Part shown: piece after piece, positions 22,287 through 34,189 of the stretch
Position numbering within the stretch: position 1 is the first letter of the stretch
Layout of the letters: each line of letters opens with the position of its first letter
Assembly (NCBI GenBank): GCA_034359265.1
Contig: CP136890.1
Span: forward strand, 29,926,501 to 29,990,500
Direction: 5' to 3'
Length of the DNA: 64,000 nt
DNA from: Canna indica
Taxonomy: Eukaryota; Streptophyta; Magnoliopsida; Zingiberales; Cannaceae
Program-made: the position numbers and the translations under genes
The notes under the pieces: generated by a model
What the model was told of the DNA's origin: nothing
What the model saw: the letters and a program-made list of their open reading frames with translations, nothing else
Database searches by the model: none

Positions 22287-22951
22287 TGTAATATCCTAGA
22301 TATTTTTTTAAAAAAATTCCCCTCTTATGTGTGTTTGCCAGCCTAGCGGACTAGTTCATGGTCGTGCCGAGTCGAGTCATGGTCCGAAGCGAGCTTGCGA
22401 GCTCGGGTAAGTAGTATGTGAATTTATGAATTTATGATTTTTTAGGCTTGGATAGTTGAGAGTATTTAAATTGGTGTTGTGTGTGCATAATTGCTAATTA
22501 TGTTCATATAGATATTTAATTAATTGCTTGTGATTTATTAGAATGAGATTAATTAAATTATTTAAGTCTATCGAGTTAGCGGGTTTTGATTTTGGCTTAA
22601 GGTGGATGCGAGTTGTGAATTAAGGGTTTAAGGGGTTAGGGTTGAGGAGGGTGTATAAACCCCCTCTCATGGCTTGTGACTTCTATTTTGGAGCCACCTA
22701 AAGAATTGAGAAAGGGAGCCAGCCGCGAAGCCAAGCGAAGCCGCCAGCCCCCTTTCCCTCTTCCCCTTGGAGCTGCCGCCATCTCTGAGCCAAGCCGTCG
22801 CCTAAGCCAACCGCTCTCCTTCTCCTCTCTCTTCCTTCTTTTTGGAGCCAAGCCGAGAGGAGCCAACTGAGTCAACCCCTCTCCTTCTCCTCTCTCTTCC
22901 TTCCCTTTGGAGCTGAGCCGAGAGGAGCCAGTTGAGCCAGCCCCTCTCCTT
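22287..22951 (+). repeat. 3' LTR of the gypsy element, truncated
   Basis: It copies the first approximately 660 bp of the 5' LTR and stops at 22951, inside the CT-rich 'cccctctcctt' stretch. The rest (about 1.9 kb) is missing. The sequence then switches directly into an exon of an RPA1-like gene on the other strand. Confidence 0.85.
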
Positions 22952-24367
22952 TAATTGATATCTTCTTTAATATTAGGATTCACCCGCAGCTTCGAGCCAT
23001 TGCAAGCATTTGAAATTCTAATTTGTCCTAATATGAGAATAATTTAATTATAAATATACATATAGATAATTTAAAAAATACAATAAATAGAGAATTACAA
23101 ATGTAATGTATTAAACATTAAACAAAATAGGTTATACTTACCGCTATAAGTTTTAATCTTGCACATATGTAAGATGACAATTATCGGAGTTGTATAATCA
23201 TCTATTGAAAGATATTGATTCATTTCATAGCAAGTTGTCCCCGTAAAGTACATTTGAGCTTATTTTTCCTAAATTCAAAATCAACATAGAACTCAAGTCA
23301 AATTTAAATTGTAATCAATAATAAGTTTAATTAATTCAAAACATTAAAAAAAATCTATACTCCAAATCTTCAAGAACAAAATCTATTAATTTATTCTTTT
23401 TTCCATTCTTTTCAATTTCTTTAATATGATCATTCTCCACCTCATCACCAATAATATCTGTCAATAAAAAATTATTAGTCAATCAAAATGTTTTAACATC
23501 TCTTTAATAGTATATAATAAATATTTTAAAAAGTATATACTTACCCAGCAAATAACTTTCATCTCATTCGGTAATAATTTGAGATAAGGATTGAAACTGA
23601 AAACTATAACGATGAATATTATCAGCAATAATTTCTGTAATAATGGTTGACCCAATAAAACTAAGCTTGTACTTATGGCGTGTGGTTCTATATTTGGGAT
23701 CTTCTTGAGCAACCAACAAACTTTGCAAAACATACGTTGTGCCTTCTTTGACTAATTCCTTAAACCTTCCCACCAAATTACGTTTAATACTTCATGAATT
23801 TTTTCTTCTTGTAATAAATTAAACACAAAAATAAGAAAATTTGTAAATTAATGATATAACATAATATAATGTAATAGTTGACCATTATATATTTTGATTA
23901 TATATTAATTATACAATACAAATTAATAAAATTATAATATTGACTTTTTTTATATATATATATTCATTCTGAAAAAAACAACAATATATATGCCATGACC
24001 ATTCAATTCGAGCCACCGAGGAAGATAATTAGATATAAAGTCAAATTAATTTTGTCTTGGTAGCATTTCATAGATATATGTCAAACTTTTCAGAAAAAAA
24101 ACATGAGATGATATTTGCTTCCTGTAATAAATTAAACACAAAAATAAAAAAATTTGTAAATTAAGAAAGATTGATAAAAAATTTTTTTTAAAAATTAAAT
24201 AATAATTAAATTACTACCTTCCCGTCAGTTAAAATCATCTCAACGCTATTTGTTGCTACATGATTCATGTAATCAGGCACAACCCACAAATGAATCACTC
24301 TAACTTTAATCTTCCAATCAAGTCTACTCGGTACAATATCATTGATAAAAACTAATCTTGGAGCCAT
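22952..24367 (-). pseudogene. RPA1-like OB-fold (DUF223-type) gene, truncated
   Basis: Single-strand DNA-binding proteins of the replication protein A large-subunit family are the best match. Exon 1 (24367 to 24218, ATG at 24367) encodes 50 residues with the family opening: V-P-S-R-L-D-W-K-I-K-V-R-V-I-H-L-W, then the E-M-I-L-T-D segment, and it ends at a GT donor. Later pieces on the same strand: G-R-F-K-E-L-V-K-E-G-T-T-Y with Y-R-T-T-R-H-K-Y-K-L-S-F (23776 to 23640), I-G-D-E-V-E with F-V-L-E-D-L-E (about 23460 to 23340), a K-L-K-C-T-L-R-G segment with T-P-I-I-V-I-L (about 23275 to 23145), and the S-K-L-R-V-N-P-N-I end piece (about 23015). Stops and small indels break several exons. The 3' end is lost at the gypsy LTR junction. 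Such genes occur alone and inside Helitrons; no Helitron ends were found. Confidence 0.7.
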
Positions 24368-26023
24368 CCTATTTTCAATAATTTTAAAATGTAATAAATA
24401 AGGAATTTTAAATTAAAAAATGAGAGAAAATATATTGTACAATGAAAACTAATTAAATACATATTTACTTATTGAAATTAAATACATATTTACCTACTTC
24501 TTTCAATAGACAGTTGGCGTTGGTCGCTCTCGATCGCTTTGTGTATTTGTGCGGAGAGCGCTTCTCGTCAACTTCTTGTCTCTACCACCCGCTCTTGATC
24601 AAATACGATTTTTCTAGTGTTGTAGATGGAGAAATGCGATATAAATATGCATTCATGTCGATATTGAAAAGAATGTGATTTTAATAAGGATGATTGTAAT
24701 TTAATGTATATTTACATATAAATGTAATTGACATTTAATAAAATCTACCTACCATATAAGTATTTTTGTTCACGTTTAGTATATATTGTACCATATAAAA
24801 AAATGTTTAAAAAATGAACAAAGATTTCATTCGTAAATAAACATTTATTTAATACTAAATTATCATGCAATAAAATTGAAATATTAAATGACCAATTTAG
24901 TACTTAACTTAACTGTTCATTTAGTACTATAATTAAATATGTTTATTTATGAAAAAAATTGGTCATTTAAGGAATAAACATTTATTTAGTACTAATTTAG
25001 TACTTAAAATATAAGTATTTTTGTGATTAACATTAAGTACTAATAAACTTTCATTCTTAAATAAACTCAAAATAGAATTTTTGGATTTTTTTGGAAATTT
25101 TAGGATACGTTTTCAAAGTATTTTAAAATTATTTTTACTATAAAAATAAATGAGAATAATATAATAATTTCTTGGTGAATGAAATTTCTATTTTCAAAAT
25201 AATTTTGGTGAATGAAATGAGCGGGAATAGCCAAAAAAATGAGTGGAAAATTTCTTTTCTATTAACCTATATAGGTAATTAATCATATCAAATTGATTTA
25301 CTAAATTAAATTAATTCCGTTATTGATAAATTTTCTAAAAAGAAATCTCATGGTAAATAAATTTAAAATTCGATATTTTTAATTTAATTAGATGAATACT
25401 ACATCAAATTCAACAATTTATAGTCAATATAGAAAAAAATATATATTTACCTTTATTAGAGTTTAAATATTTCGATCCTCTTTACACACAGATTTGTTAC
25501 TTTTATTAAAGTTTTGAAATATTCGGATCCTAAATTAATAATTTTTAGTTTATTTTCTATGGATAATATTAAAGTTTTGAAAATTTCGGATTCTAAATTA
25601 ATAATTTTTGGTTTATTTATATCGATAATATTAGAGTTTTAAAAATTTTGAATCCTAAATTATAAAGGATTTTGAAAACGTATTCTAAAATAACAAAAAA
25701 AATTCATTCATAAAAAAAAAAAAAAAAAATTTGTAAATGAACATTGCATAAATCTTCATTTAACGATTTTTCAAAAATATTCATGAAATGTGCGGGAAAA
25801 AACTTCTTTTTTTATTAAATAAATGAACGAGAATGAGGATAAAAAGAGCGAAAATTATTTCCTTATTTATTCCAAACTTAGTTACTTTTATTATATAAAG
25901 ATTAATTTCTTATTTAAATTCATATTTCTGCATTAATTTCTATATAACATAAGTTCATATCACTCTTCATTAATTTCTTACCTCTATAACTCTCATGCTG
26001 AATTCCATTACTAATAGGACATC

Positions 26024-26072
<49 letters not shown>

Positions 26073-26634
26073 TATCATTCATGTAAATTTCATTAAGTTG
26101 TACGAATTTTTGTAGGTGAATTATTTAATATATAATTAAATAATTAGTTTGATCATCAAGTACTCAATAAAAATATTGAAAAATAAATAAAACAATATAT
26201 CTTATATTTCATTCATGATTGTGAATTTTATTTAATTGAGAATCCAACTTTTATCAATTATGAAATACATCTTTATGAAAAATTCAAGAGAATTATTTTT
26301 TATTTTATTCGGATGATAAGTCTTATAAAGTTAGTCCTTGAGGTGGACAAGGAAAAGCTCTAGCCGCGGAAGAGCTTGTTTTGATTTACAAGGATCTCAA
26401 CATCTTGTCCTTCTGCATGAAGTATAATGCCAAGATGATCGACAAAGTCTAACGATATTTTTCCTTTCAAAATCATCATCTATAATGTGAGCTATTTTAT
26501 TTAGATGTGAATTTTTCTTCTTGTATTTAATTCATTCCAACTTCTTTTTTCAAAAAAATAGTCTTGTATTATTAAATTGGATAATTGAGAAGAAAAAACT
26601 TTTTTTAAGAGGACGAAAACTTTAATTATTTTTA
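24368..26634. other. AT-rich intergenic DNA
   Basis: 24368-24740 is the upstream region of the RPA1-like gene, similar to 5286-5480. The rest is AT-rich with parts similar to 5.5-6.5 kb. A short coding-like patch at about 26340-26450 (ending I-D-K-V) was not identified. No gene is called. Confidence 0.5.
26030..26070. repeat. (AT)n microsatellite
   Basis: About 20 uninterrupted AT dinucleotides. Confidence 0.95.
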
Positions 26635-27337
26635 AGAAAAATACCTAAATATAATCTGTACTTTGACCTTTGTCTCAATTGTGGCTTGTACTTTCATTTG
26701 TCTCAATTGTTTATATGTACTAAGACATTTGTTTCAATTATGGCATACCGTTTAATTTTCGTCGAGTGCCCCGTTAAGTTGACAATGTGGCATGCTGACC
26801 TGTATAAAAAAATATTTTTAATTTATTATTAAAAAGTGGGTCCCACCCTCCCTCCTCTCTCTCTTTTTCTCTATCATCCCGGCCCCCCCCCCTCACAGCC
26901 CCACCGCCTCACGAGTCCAGCAACCACCACAACCTTTCGCTCTTATCACTCTCCCTCACTCACAGCCCCGCCGCCACGCCGCCACGCCGCCGCCTCATGA
27001 GCTCGGTAGCAGGGCGAGACGTCGCTGGACTATGTCGTCGTCGTCATCTTCGAGCACAGTGTGCACTGTGCAGTCACTGCCCCCTCCTCCGCTAGCGCCG
27101 ACGACGCCGTACGGATAGAGCAGAGGGTATTCAATCTGCCACCCCGGTTCTCCTTGTCCAGCGGCCAGCGCCCTCATGCCTCGCCACTCCAACAAAGCCC
27201 TCATGCTGCGCCAGGAGCTAGTGGCTCCGCCTGCATCCCACCTACGCAGCAGATGGTAGCGAGCGACTGCTCATGCAGATGGCTGCGAGCATGATAATGC
27301 AATGATGAAATCAAGGAGAGGAATCAATCTCCCTTCT

Positions 27338-27562
27338 TCACTCGATTCTGAGCATCTTCTTCAAGGAGCAGACGAACTCATAAACTTTGCGGGGTTCTAG
27401 TAGCGTCTTGGCGGACACTCTCCCTCTCCACGCGCATTATGCCCCAAGCCATCAGCTTTGGCGTCGTCTCCTCAATGCTCAACCAAGCGTAGGTCTCGTA
27501 GGTGTAGAACCGAGAAGAATGGGGACCTTCTTGTACACAGGGTTCTTGGCCACAAGGTAGCT
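27338..27562 (-). pseudogene. Tau-class glutathione S-transferase fragment inside the Pack-MULE
   Basis: Reading the minus strand from about 27560: N-P-V-Y-K-K-V-P-I-L-L, the thioredoxin-fold motif of tau GSTs. After a direct fusion come F-Y-T-Y-E-T-Y-A, S-I-E-E-T-T-P-K-L-M-A-W and E-R-E-S-V. After a frameshift comes A-K-T-L-L-E-P with K-V-Y-E-F-V and a stop at 27338. The middle of the protein (about 90 residues) is missing, so the N- and C-terminal pieces were fused by a deletion or during capture. It cannot make an active enzyme. Confidence 0.8.
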
Positions 27563-27647
27563 ACTGCTGTTGCTGCTTCTTCTTCTTCTTCTAAGCATGC
27601 ATAAATTGGATTTCTGCATTTAATTTACGTATTACTTGACAATTTGC

Positions 27648-27870
27648 AGGTTGTGATTTGTGAAAACAAAACTGGGAGAGATTACGTCGGCAATGCATGC
27701 ATTGCACTGCATGAGGAGAAGGTAAATTAATGGGTTAAAATGAAGCAACCAACTGACACATAGATATAGGCTCAAGTAGTTGATTTTTTTATGTGCCTGA
27801 TTAGTGAATGAATTAACGTGCATGCAGCAGAGGATCCAATGGATTAAAGAAGAGGAAGAGGTATTTAAGT
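27648..27870 (+). other. Exon-like fragments of an unidentified gene in the Pack-MULE
   Basis: After tttgcag at about 27648 comes an open stretch reading V-V-I-C-E-N-K-T-G-R-D-Y-V-G-N. It ends at a gtaaat donor at about 27722. A second piece after gcagcag near 27830 reads Q-W-I-K-E-E-E-E up to a gtattt. The splice-like borders suggest captured genomic DNA with introns. The source gene is not recognised. Confidence 0.4.
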
Positions 27871-29404
27871 GATCGAGCCCACTTGCAGAGACATGGAGAA
27901 TGGCACAACATGGCGTATCCCTGGACGTGATTATCCTTCCCATTTGTACTATTTAAGCACAACACCTGCCACTTGTCTAACTCCGCTCGCTTGCATTGTT
28001 CTTCCGGGTGCAACAGCTCACACTGTTGGCGGAGGAGGGGCGGCGAATCCCCTCCGCCATGAATTCCCTCCGCTCTCTCTGTATGACGTCGGCGATGCTA
28101 GCGGAGGAGGGGCGGCAACCTCACACTGCGCTCGGAGATGACGACGACGACGTAGTCCAGCGACGTCTCACCACCCTACCGGGCTCGTGAGGCGGCGACG
28201 TGGCGGCGGGGCTGTGATTGAGGGAGAGGGATGAGAGCGAGAGGTTGTGGTGGCTGCCGGACTCGTGAGGCGGTGGGGCTGTGAGGGGGGAGGGATGGTA
28301 GAGAAAAAGAGAAAGAGGAGGGAGGGTGGGATCCACTTTTTAATAATAAATTTAAAAAATATTTTTTATACAGGTAAGCATGCCACGTCGTCAACTTAAT
28401 GGGGCGCTCGACGGAAATTAAACAGCAGGCCATAATTGAAACAAATGTCTTAGTACATATACACAATTGAGACAAATGAAAGTACAAGCCACAATTGAGA
28501 CAAAGATCAAAGTACATGCTATATTTAGATATTTTCCCTTATTTTTATCTTGAAATCTGTAACGGTATCTTTAAAATATGAAAATAAACAAAGACATTTG
28601 TAATAATATATTAAAAATATGAAAATACATAAATAATTTTTTATTTGCTAGGTTGGATCACCTTAGTTATATTTCTGCATCCGTTAAATATAATCATTTT
28701 TTTAATACACACGCTCGACACAAACGTAGGATAAAATTTTTCTACCACTACTAGAATTGTCGTTGTCATCGACGGCTCAGGCCGTGGCTGAACCGTCGAT
28801 GACAACTATCATGCACGGTGCGAGCCGTGGCAAAAGGCCGTCACTAGTGTGCGCGCCTCAGATAGGTTGTGATGGTAGAGGCCGATCGTCACAAGTAATC
28901 ATCAGCGACAACAGCGTGCATTGTCGCTGATTTAAACACATGAGTGACGACCCTCGGCGGTTGTCGCTGATTTAAACACATCAGCCGCGGTTGAGAGCCG
29001 TCGGTGATATTTTTAGCAATCGTGATATTTGGTGCTGCCCAGACATAAGTCATTTACGATACCCTTTCAGTCACGGTGTAGTGATGGGTAGCCTTGGGTA
29101 AGTTGTGGCTGAAGTTATATCCTATAACTGAAAAAAATTAAAAATTTGAAAATTCCTGTACAATGATATCATTAATCACATATTACAACTATACATTTTC
29201 AATCACAGATTACAACCACAAAACCTCATACACATACATTTTCAACTAACCATATAAGTTTTACTTAAATATCATCAATCTAAGCCTCAAATTGAAGGCA
29301 AACAAGTATCAAAATATGAAATGTAAAGTAAAAACATCTATCAAACATCTAAGCTTCAAACGGAGGCTAACAAGTATCAAAATATAAACAAAATATAGTA
29401 AACC

Positions 29405-30580
29405 AAAATCTCACGACTGTGGTGGAGGCGGTGGAGTCGACAGCGACTAGGCCAGGAGCGTCGATTGGGTCGAGGAGGAGGACGGCTGCGACATCATCGG
29501 TAGAAGGCCCGAGTGAGATGCAATCTGAGTGAGGAGGGCCTGCATGTTCTGCATCGCCTGTCTCAACTCGTCATTCGTGCGTCTTTGCTCCTCCATTGCA
29601 TGTCTCTGCTCCTTCATCGCCTGTCTTTGCTCCTCCATCGTCGCTATCTGCTGTGTTAGCTCGGAGACCGCTATTCGGCTCTGGTCCTTCATTCGTGATG
29701 TCGAGGGCCTCTCACCCGCAGAGGGAGGCATCGGTGCCCCAAGTGTCCCTAACACGACGCGTGCATGGCCACTGTCTGCAAAGCCATAAACACGATCATG
29801 CTCCCAGCCACCTGCGGCCTCGACCCATGCACCCGCGTCAATCTCCTCTGGCGTGCCTCTGCGCTCGATCGCGGTCCTTGTGTAGGTCTCCTAAACGCGT
29901 TTATATTTTAAATAATACACATATATAAACTATAAATAAAAATTACGTAAATCAAATAGACATAAATACTTACCATGATGATTAAGGCCCTACTATTGAT
30001 GTAGTCCCCCGTTCCTCGTTGCCGATGGTGAGTGCGCTCAAACACCTGCATCGGTGAGGGGCGTTGGACGGTGCCATCCTCCGCAACTTGTGTCTTACAT
30101 TAGAAAACAAATACATTAGTATCATTATACACAATATATAATATTTTAATTAAAAGTAAGGAAATTATACATACCATACGACGCTCATGCACCGCAAAAG
30201 ACACAGAGCCACCAGTGTGACACACCCCCGTGCCGTCCCCCTCGGACATGCGATTTCTCGGAGCTATTCAAGAGACCTCCTGCCACTCAGGCATGTCACA
30301 CCGCTCAACAAGCTGGTCCCACACAGGTCCAGGAATCCACTCGGGGCCGTGTCCCCCGAGTCTGCCCAATATGTGTGGCCCCTAACTATCTCATCACAGT
30401 CTTACAGGCCTGTTGAAGCAGCCCGTTGTAGCGAGCACGGGCAACGTGCTCCCTCGCACTCTCTACAAAAGGAGTCTGGTCCTTCGACCATGTATAATGA
30501 GCTTGCACAAAAATAAATTTATTATTACCGATCGATATTTAACATTAACACTAATTTAATAAATATACTTACTGAGAACT
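29405..30580 (-). pseudogene. Ptta/En/Spm-type gene remnant of CACTA-2
   Basis: The minus strand shows exons homologous to the CACTA-1 second gene. The last exon (about 29890 to 29405) has W-V-E-A-A-G-G-W-E-H-D-R-V-Y-G-F-A-D, L-G-A-P-M-P-P-S-A-G-E-R-P-S-T-S-R, then a Q/E/R-rich coiled coil and a Ser/Gln-rich tail. Upstream exons are at about 30115-29980 and 30515-30175. The last exon is open, but the 5' part is fused to TNP2 at about 30.6-30.7 kb by an internal deletion. Confidence 0.7.
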
Positions 30581-32036
30581 CTCGCCATAGTAAATCCATA
30601 TGCTCACGAGGCACGTGAGACCATGTAGGCCACGCCCCGTGAGACCATGTAGACCATGTAAAATCCATATGCTCACAGGGAAATCATTGATTGTCCACAA
30701 TATAACACCTCGTAAAGTGAAGTTTTGCTTGCGGTGACAATCATAAGTGACAACTCCCTTAGCCCACAATGTTTTTAGTTCATCAATTAGGGGTCGGAGA
30801 AACACGTCAATTTCTTTCCGAGGACCCTTAGGACCCAGAATAATCATCGAAAGATAGATAAATTCATATTTCATACACATTGAGGGTGACAAATTATAAA
30901 CTGTTAGCAGCACTGACCATACTGAATACGGAGTTGCCGAATTACCAAACGGATTAAAATCATCCGTGCACAATTCCAACCTGATATTTCTCGTATCCTT
31001 AGCAAATGAAGAGTAACATCTATTCAAATGTTTCCATGCTTCACTATCGGATGGATGAGTTATTATTGTATCATCACGACTTCTTGCATGCCAACTCATA
31101 TAGGGGGGCAGTTTTTTCCGACATGAATAACCTTTGAAGCCTCGGTGTCAGTGGAAAACACCGAAGCACCTTAAAGGGGATATTTTTTTGTCGGACCGAT
31201 TTCTTCTCCTTGTAACGAGGATGTTCATATACCGGGCATTGCTCCAATTGTGCATTTTCTTTATAATACAAAATGCTGTTATTTGGGCACACGTGTATCT
31301 TTTCGTACCCAAGCCCCAATTTTCTCATCATTTTTTTGTTTTATAAAAAGTTGTCTCAAACTTGTTATCTGGAGGTAGCATACCATTGATAAAGCCTACA
31401 ATCCGATCAAACACAACTCCGCTGATATTACAATCGAACTTGAAGTTTAGGAGTTGCATCATTGCCGAAAATCTTGTATATTTAGGACAATTCTCAAACA
31501 AAGGTTCATCGACAGCTTTCAATATCTCGTAAAATTCTACAGCCTCCTTATTCGATAATTCAATTTGTATCGGAGGTTGTTCTTCAGTGACTTCAATTAT
31601 CGTAGTATCTAGTAGTTATACTGTCTTAGTCACTGACTCAACATTGTCATTTAAATGGAATTGTCTGCCAAGACTATTCAGAATCATTATTCTATAAGGA
31701 TTAGGTGGATTGGAAGAAGAAACAACCACAGTAGAGGATTCACCATGAGTTTGGACAACAGGATTGCTCAACGTCCCGACTTGACGTGATTCCCCGTGAC
31801 AATTCCATATAAAATATCTTGGTGTGAATTCTTTTGTATACAGATGCATTGTTACAGTTTCCCGATCCAAATCTTATGTTCGAACATTTCCAACACGGAC
31901 ATTGGATTTTATCACCAATAAGGAATTTTTTATTCGAGTAGGCAAAATTTAAGAAGTAAGTTATGCCTACTTGAAATTCGTCCGTTATAGCTACACGATG
32001 AATTCGTCGGTATATCCAACTTCGATCGCCCAACAT
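30581..32036 (-). pseudogene. TNP2 transposase remnant of CACTA-2
   Basis: From the ATG at 32036 (R-S-W-I-Y-R-R, then C-P-C-W-K-C) the reading passes through several frameshifts: R-E-T-V-T-M-H-L-Y-T-K at 31870, a C-P-K-Y-T-R-F-S-A-M-M segment, and then the core L-E-L-C-T-D-D-F-N-P-F with the I-L-G-P-K-G-P-R-K-E-I-D-V-F region. It breaks at about 30690 inside the N-D-F-P segment. There the C-terminal 60% is deleted and a W-I-L-H-G-L-H-G-L junction with small repeats joins the second gene. G-F in the D-G-F motif has become D-F. Confidence 0.85.
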
Positions 32037-32110
32037 GTTCTGTCAAAAATTTGGCAATATCTTTAGGTAATGTCTTTAGGTGGGATGACCCTATTCCATT
32101 CGGGATTCAT

Positions 32111-32295
32111 GTTATTTATATTGCACTTAGTATTTCTTTTAGTCATTAACTTCATTCTAAATTTCGGCAGCATCTCCCTATAGTTCTCCGAATACGCATA
32201 TCATCTGGGCGCGTATCAGAGAACAAGGGAGATACAAGCCAAAATTTAAAAATGAATAATGACTAAAGAAATAAACTAAGTGCAATATAAATAAC
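32111..32295. repeat. Foldback upstream of TNP2 in CACTA-2
   Basis: Arms begin gttatttatattgcacttag and end with its near reverse complement ctaagtgcaatataaataac. The centre has tctccgaatacgcatatcat facing gcgcgtatcagagaac. It is homologous to the foldback at 11919-12109. Confidence 0.85.
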
Positions 32296-32479
32296 TATGT
32301 TCCCAAATTATCCAATTAGGGATAATTTAAGCATTGTACGTCGTATAAAAAATCATTTACTTCGTTTACACGAACATACAACCCCCGAATAGATCTAAGG
32401 TTTTGCAAAATTAAAACTTGACTCATCTATGCGTACGTGAAACATACCAACTCATCTAGATTATTTTCTAAATTTATGG

Positions 32480-32690
32480 ATGTCGGTGTGAGTCCACAAT
32501 AGACGATTACGCGCGAGTCCATCCATTGTGGACGATTCCGGCACGGGTCCACCGTGGATGATTTGGCCATGAGTCCAAAGTGGACGATTCCGTTGTGCAC
32601 GAGTCCATAGTGGATGATTTAGTCACGCGCGAGTCCAAAATGGACGAGTCCGGCACGCGCGAGTCCAAAGTGGATGATTTTAAAATTGTA
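32480..32690 (-). repeat. Degenerate 26-bp-type tandem repeat of CACTA-2
   Basis: About seven diverged copies of gcgcgagtccaaagtggacg, the reverse complement of the CACTA-1 unit. They sit at the same relative place, 5' of the foldback and TNP2. Confidence 0.75.
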
Positions 32691-33151
32691 ATTACACCTA
32701 ACTAAAATTAATCCTAAAATTTATTCTAGGGATAACGTACAATTTGGTCCCTCAAATATAGTCGAGTTTTCATAATCCACTACTAGAAATGTTATGATCA
32801 GCAACGGCTGTGCAAGCCGTTGCAATTTCTAATGGCGTTCTTACCGCCGCTTGGGTTGTTGTAGATGTGACATATATGCAACGGCTTTGTTATGGTCGCT
32901 CTAGCTCTTGCAGATATATTATCACATTAGCAACAACTTAGTTACGGCTACGACATCCGTCACTCTTTAGCCGATCGCGCGCTCGCGGCGCGAAAATAAA
33001 ATACTTATCAGCAATGACATTCTAATTAACGGGCGAGTGAGCCATTACTGATGATGTTACTTATCAGCAACGGCTTTCTAACGGATGAGTGAGCCGTTGC
33101 TGAGAAGTTTATTTAAGTCGACCGATCGCGCCCGCCCCTTTCTTCTCCTTC

Positions 33152-33480
33152 TGTTGGCCCAAGGGTTCCCCTTTGGCTTAGATCTCTATTTAGATGATAA
33201 CAAACATATATTTAATATATGTGTGAAGCTTTGAGTTCAGGTTGAGGTTACGATACACACACCAACTTCGCTCGGAGAATCGCAAAATCGTGAAATGGGG
33301 CCGAATGTAGATTAAGTAGAACTCGTAAAATTATCATATAGATTCTATGTAATATACCCCTAGGATCTCATAGATTTTATGCAAAATCGTGATCAATTCG
33401 GTCGACCATTCGGTCGACCGAACATGGCTATAGAAGGGCAGAACGCCAGCGGTCGTAGGAGTAGGTTTAACCATCTACCC
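33152..33480 (+). repeat. 5' LTR remnant of the copia element
   Basis: It matches the start of the 3' LTR (shared tttggcttagatctctattt and acgatacacac) and the later ggctatagaagggcagaacg block. It then passes straight into the gag leader. Most of the LTR's 3' half and the primer site are deleted. Confidence 0.75.
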
Positions 33481-33491
33481 TACAATTTAGA

Positions 33492-34099
33492 ATGACTAGT
33501 GAAATCCAACTAGCTCAAGGGTCCTCTACTCATATTCCACAATTGTTCGATGGAAACAACTATGCCTATTGGAAGATACGCATGAATGACTTCCTACAAT
33601 CACTAGGCATGGATGTATGGAGAATGATTCAAATAGAGTATAAGCAATCAACTAAGGATATGGATGAGTGAGATCAAGAAGAAATTAAACTCTTTAATGC
33701 AAATGAAAAGTCCGTCAATTCACTATATTGTGGCCTATCAATTAATGAATTTTATAGAATTTCTACGTGTAAGTCTGCATATGAACTTTCGAAAGTCTTA
33801 GAGACTACACATGAAGGGACTTTATAAGTTAAAGAATCTAAGATAAACCTACTCATGCATGATTATGAAATATTCAAGATGCTATCACATGAATCTATTG
33901 ATGCCATGTATGCTTGCTTTCAAAATATTACAAAGGGATTAGCTAACCTTGGTAGAGATATAAGGGAAGAGGAGAAGGTAAGGAAGCTCCTTCGTTCCCT
34001 TCCAAAAGCTTGGGAGCCCAAAGTTATCGCAATCATGGAAGCAAAGGACATGAGCACCTTGAAGATCACGGAGCTCATTGGGTCTCTCATGACACATGA
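33492..34099 (+). pseudogene. Copia gag, N-terminal part
   Basis: From the ATG at 33492 the product is a UBN2-type copia gag: F-D-G-N-N-Y-A-Y-W-K-I-R-M near the start, then M-D-V-W and A-Y-E-L-S-K-V-L-E. After that come S-K-I-N-L-L-M, I-L-R-S-L-P-K-A-W-E-type (here L-L-R-S-L-P-K-A-W-E-P-K) and L-I-G-S-L-M-T-H. Stops near 33670 and 33825 disable it. The frame is cut after L-M-T-H-D by an insertion and resumes at 41155. Confidence 0.8.
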
Positions 34100-34189
34100 T
34101 GTTGGCCTAAGGTTTTCTACCTTGGTCTTCATCTCGGTTTTGATGATGACAAACATCCTTAAGAAAATATCTACAATTAAGCATAGAGG

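Larger units (their letters stand above)
7559..22951 (+). mobile_element. Tekay/Del-type Ty3/gypsy retrotransposon (decayed, 3'-truncated), host of CACTA-1
   Basis: A complete order of gypsy parts is present: 5' LTR, tRNA-Met-type primer site, gag, protease, RT, RNase H, integrase, a C-terminal chromodomain-like tail, polypurine tract and the start of a 3' LTR. The long LTR and the tail with I-Q-K-L-R-S-K-E-I-P-L-V-K-V-R-W fit the Tekay/Del chromovirus lineage. Without the nested CACTA-1 the internal region is about 4.85 kb. It is dead: frame stops throughout, a changed protease site, an integrase deletion and a 3' LTR cut at 22951. Confidence 0.85.
26635..28538. mobile_element. Pack-MULE with long terminal inverted repeats
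   Basis: It has terminal inverted repeats of about 460-470 bp (26635 to about 27105, and about 28070 to 28538). The outer ends read agaaaaatacctaaatat and, on the other strand, gggaaaatatctaaatat. It is flanked by an exact 9-bp duplication TTATTTTTA (26626-26634 and 28539-28547), the size expected for Mutator-like elements. There is no MULE transposase inside. The 1-kb interior carries a glutathione transferase fragment and at least two other exon-like pieces, so it fits a Pack-MULE that has taken up host gene DNA. Confidence 0.85.

Noticed and set aside
30187..30516. 109-residue plus-strand ORF
   Set aside because: It is the antisense shadow of a CACTA-2 second-gene exon.
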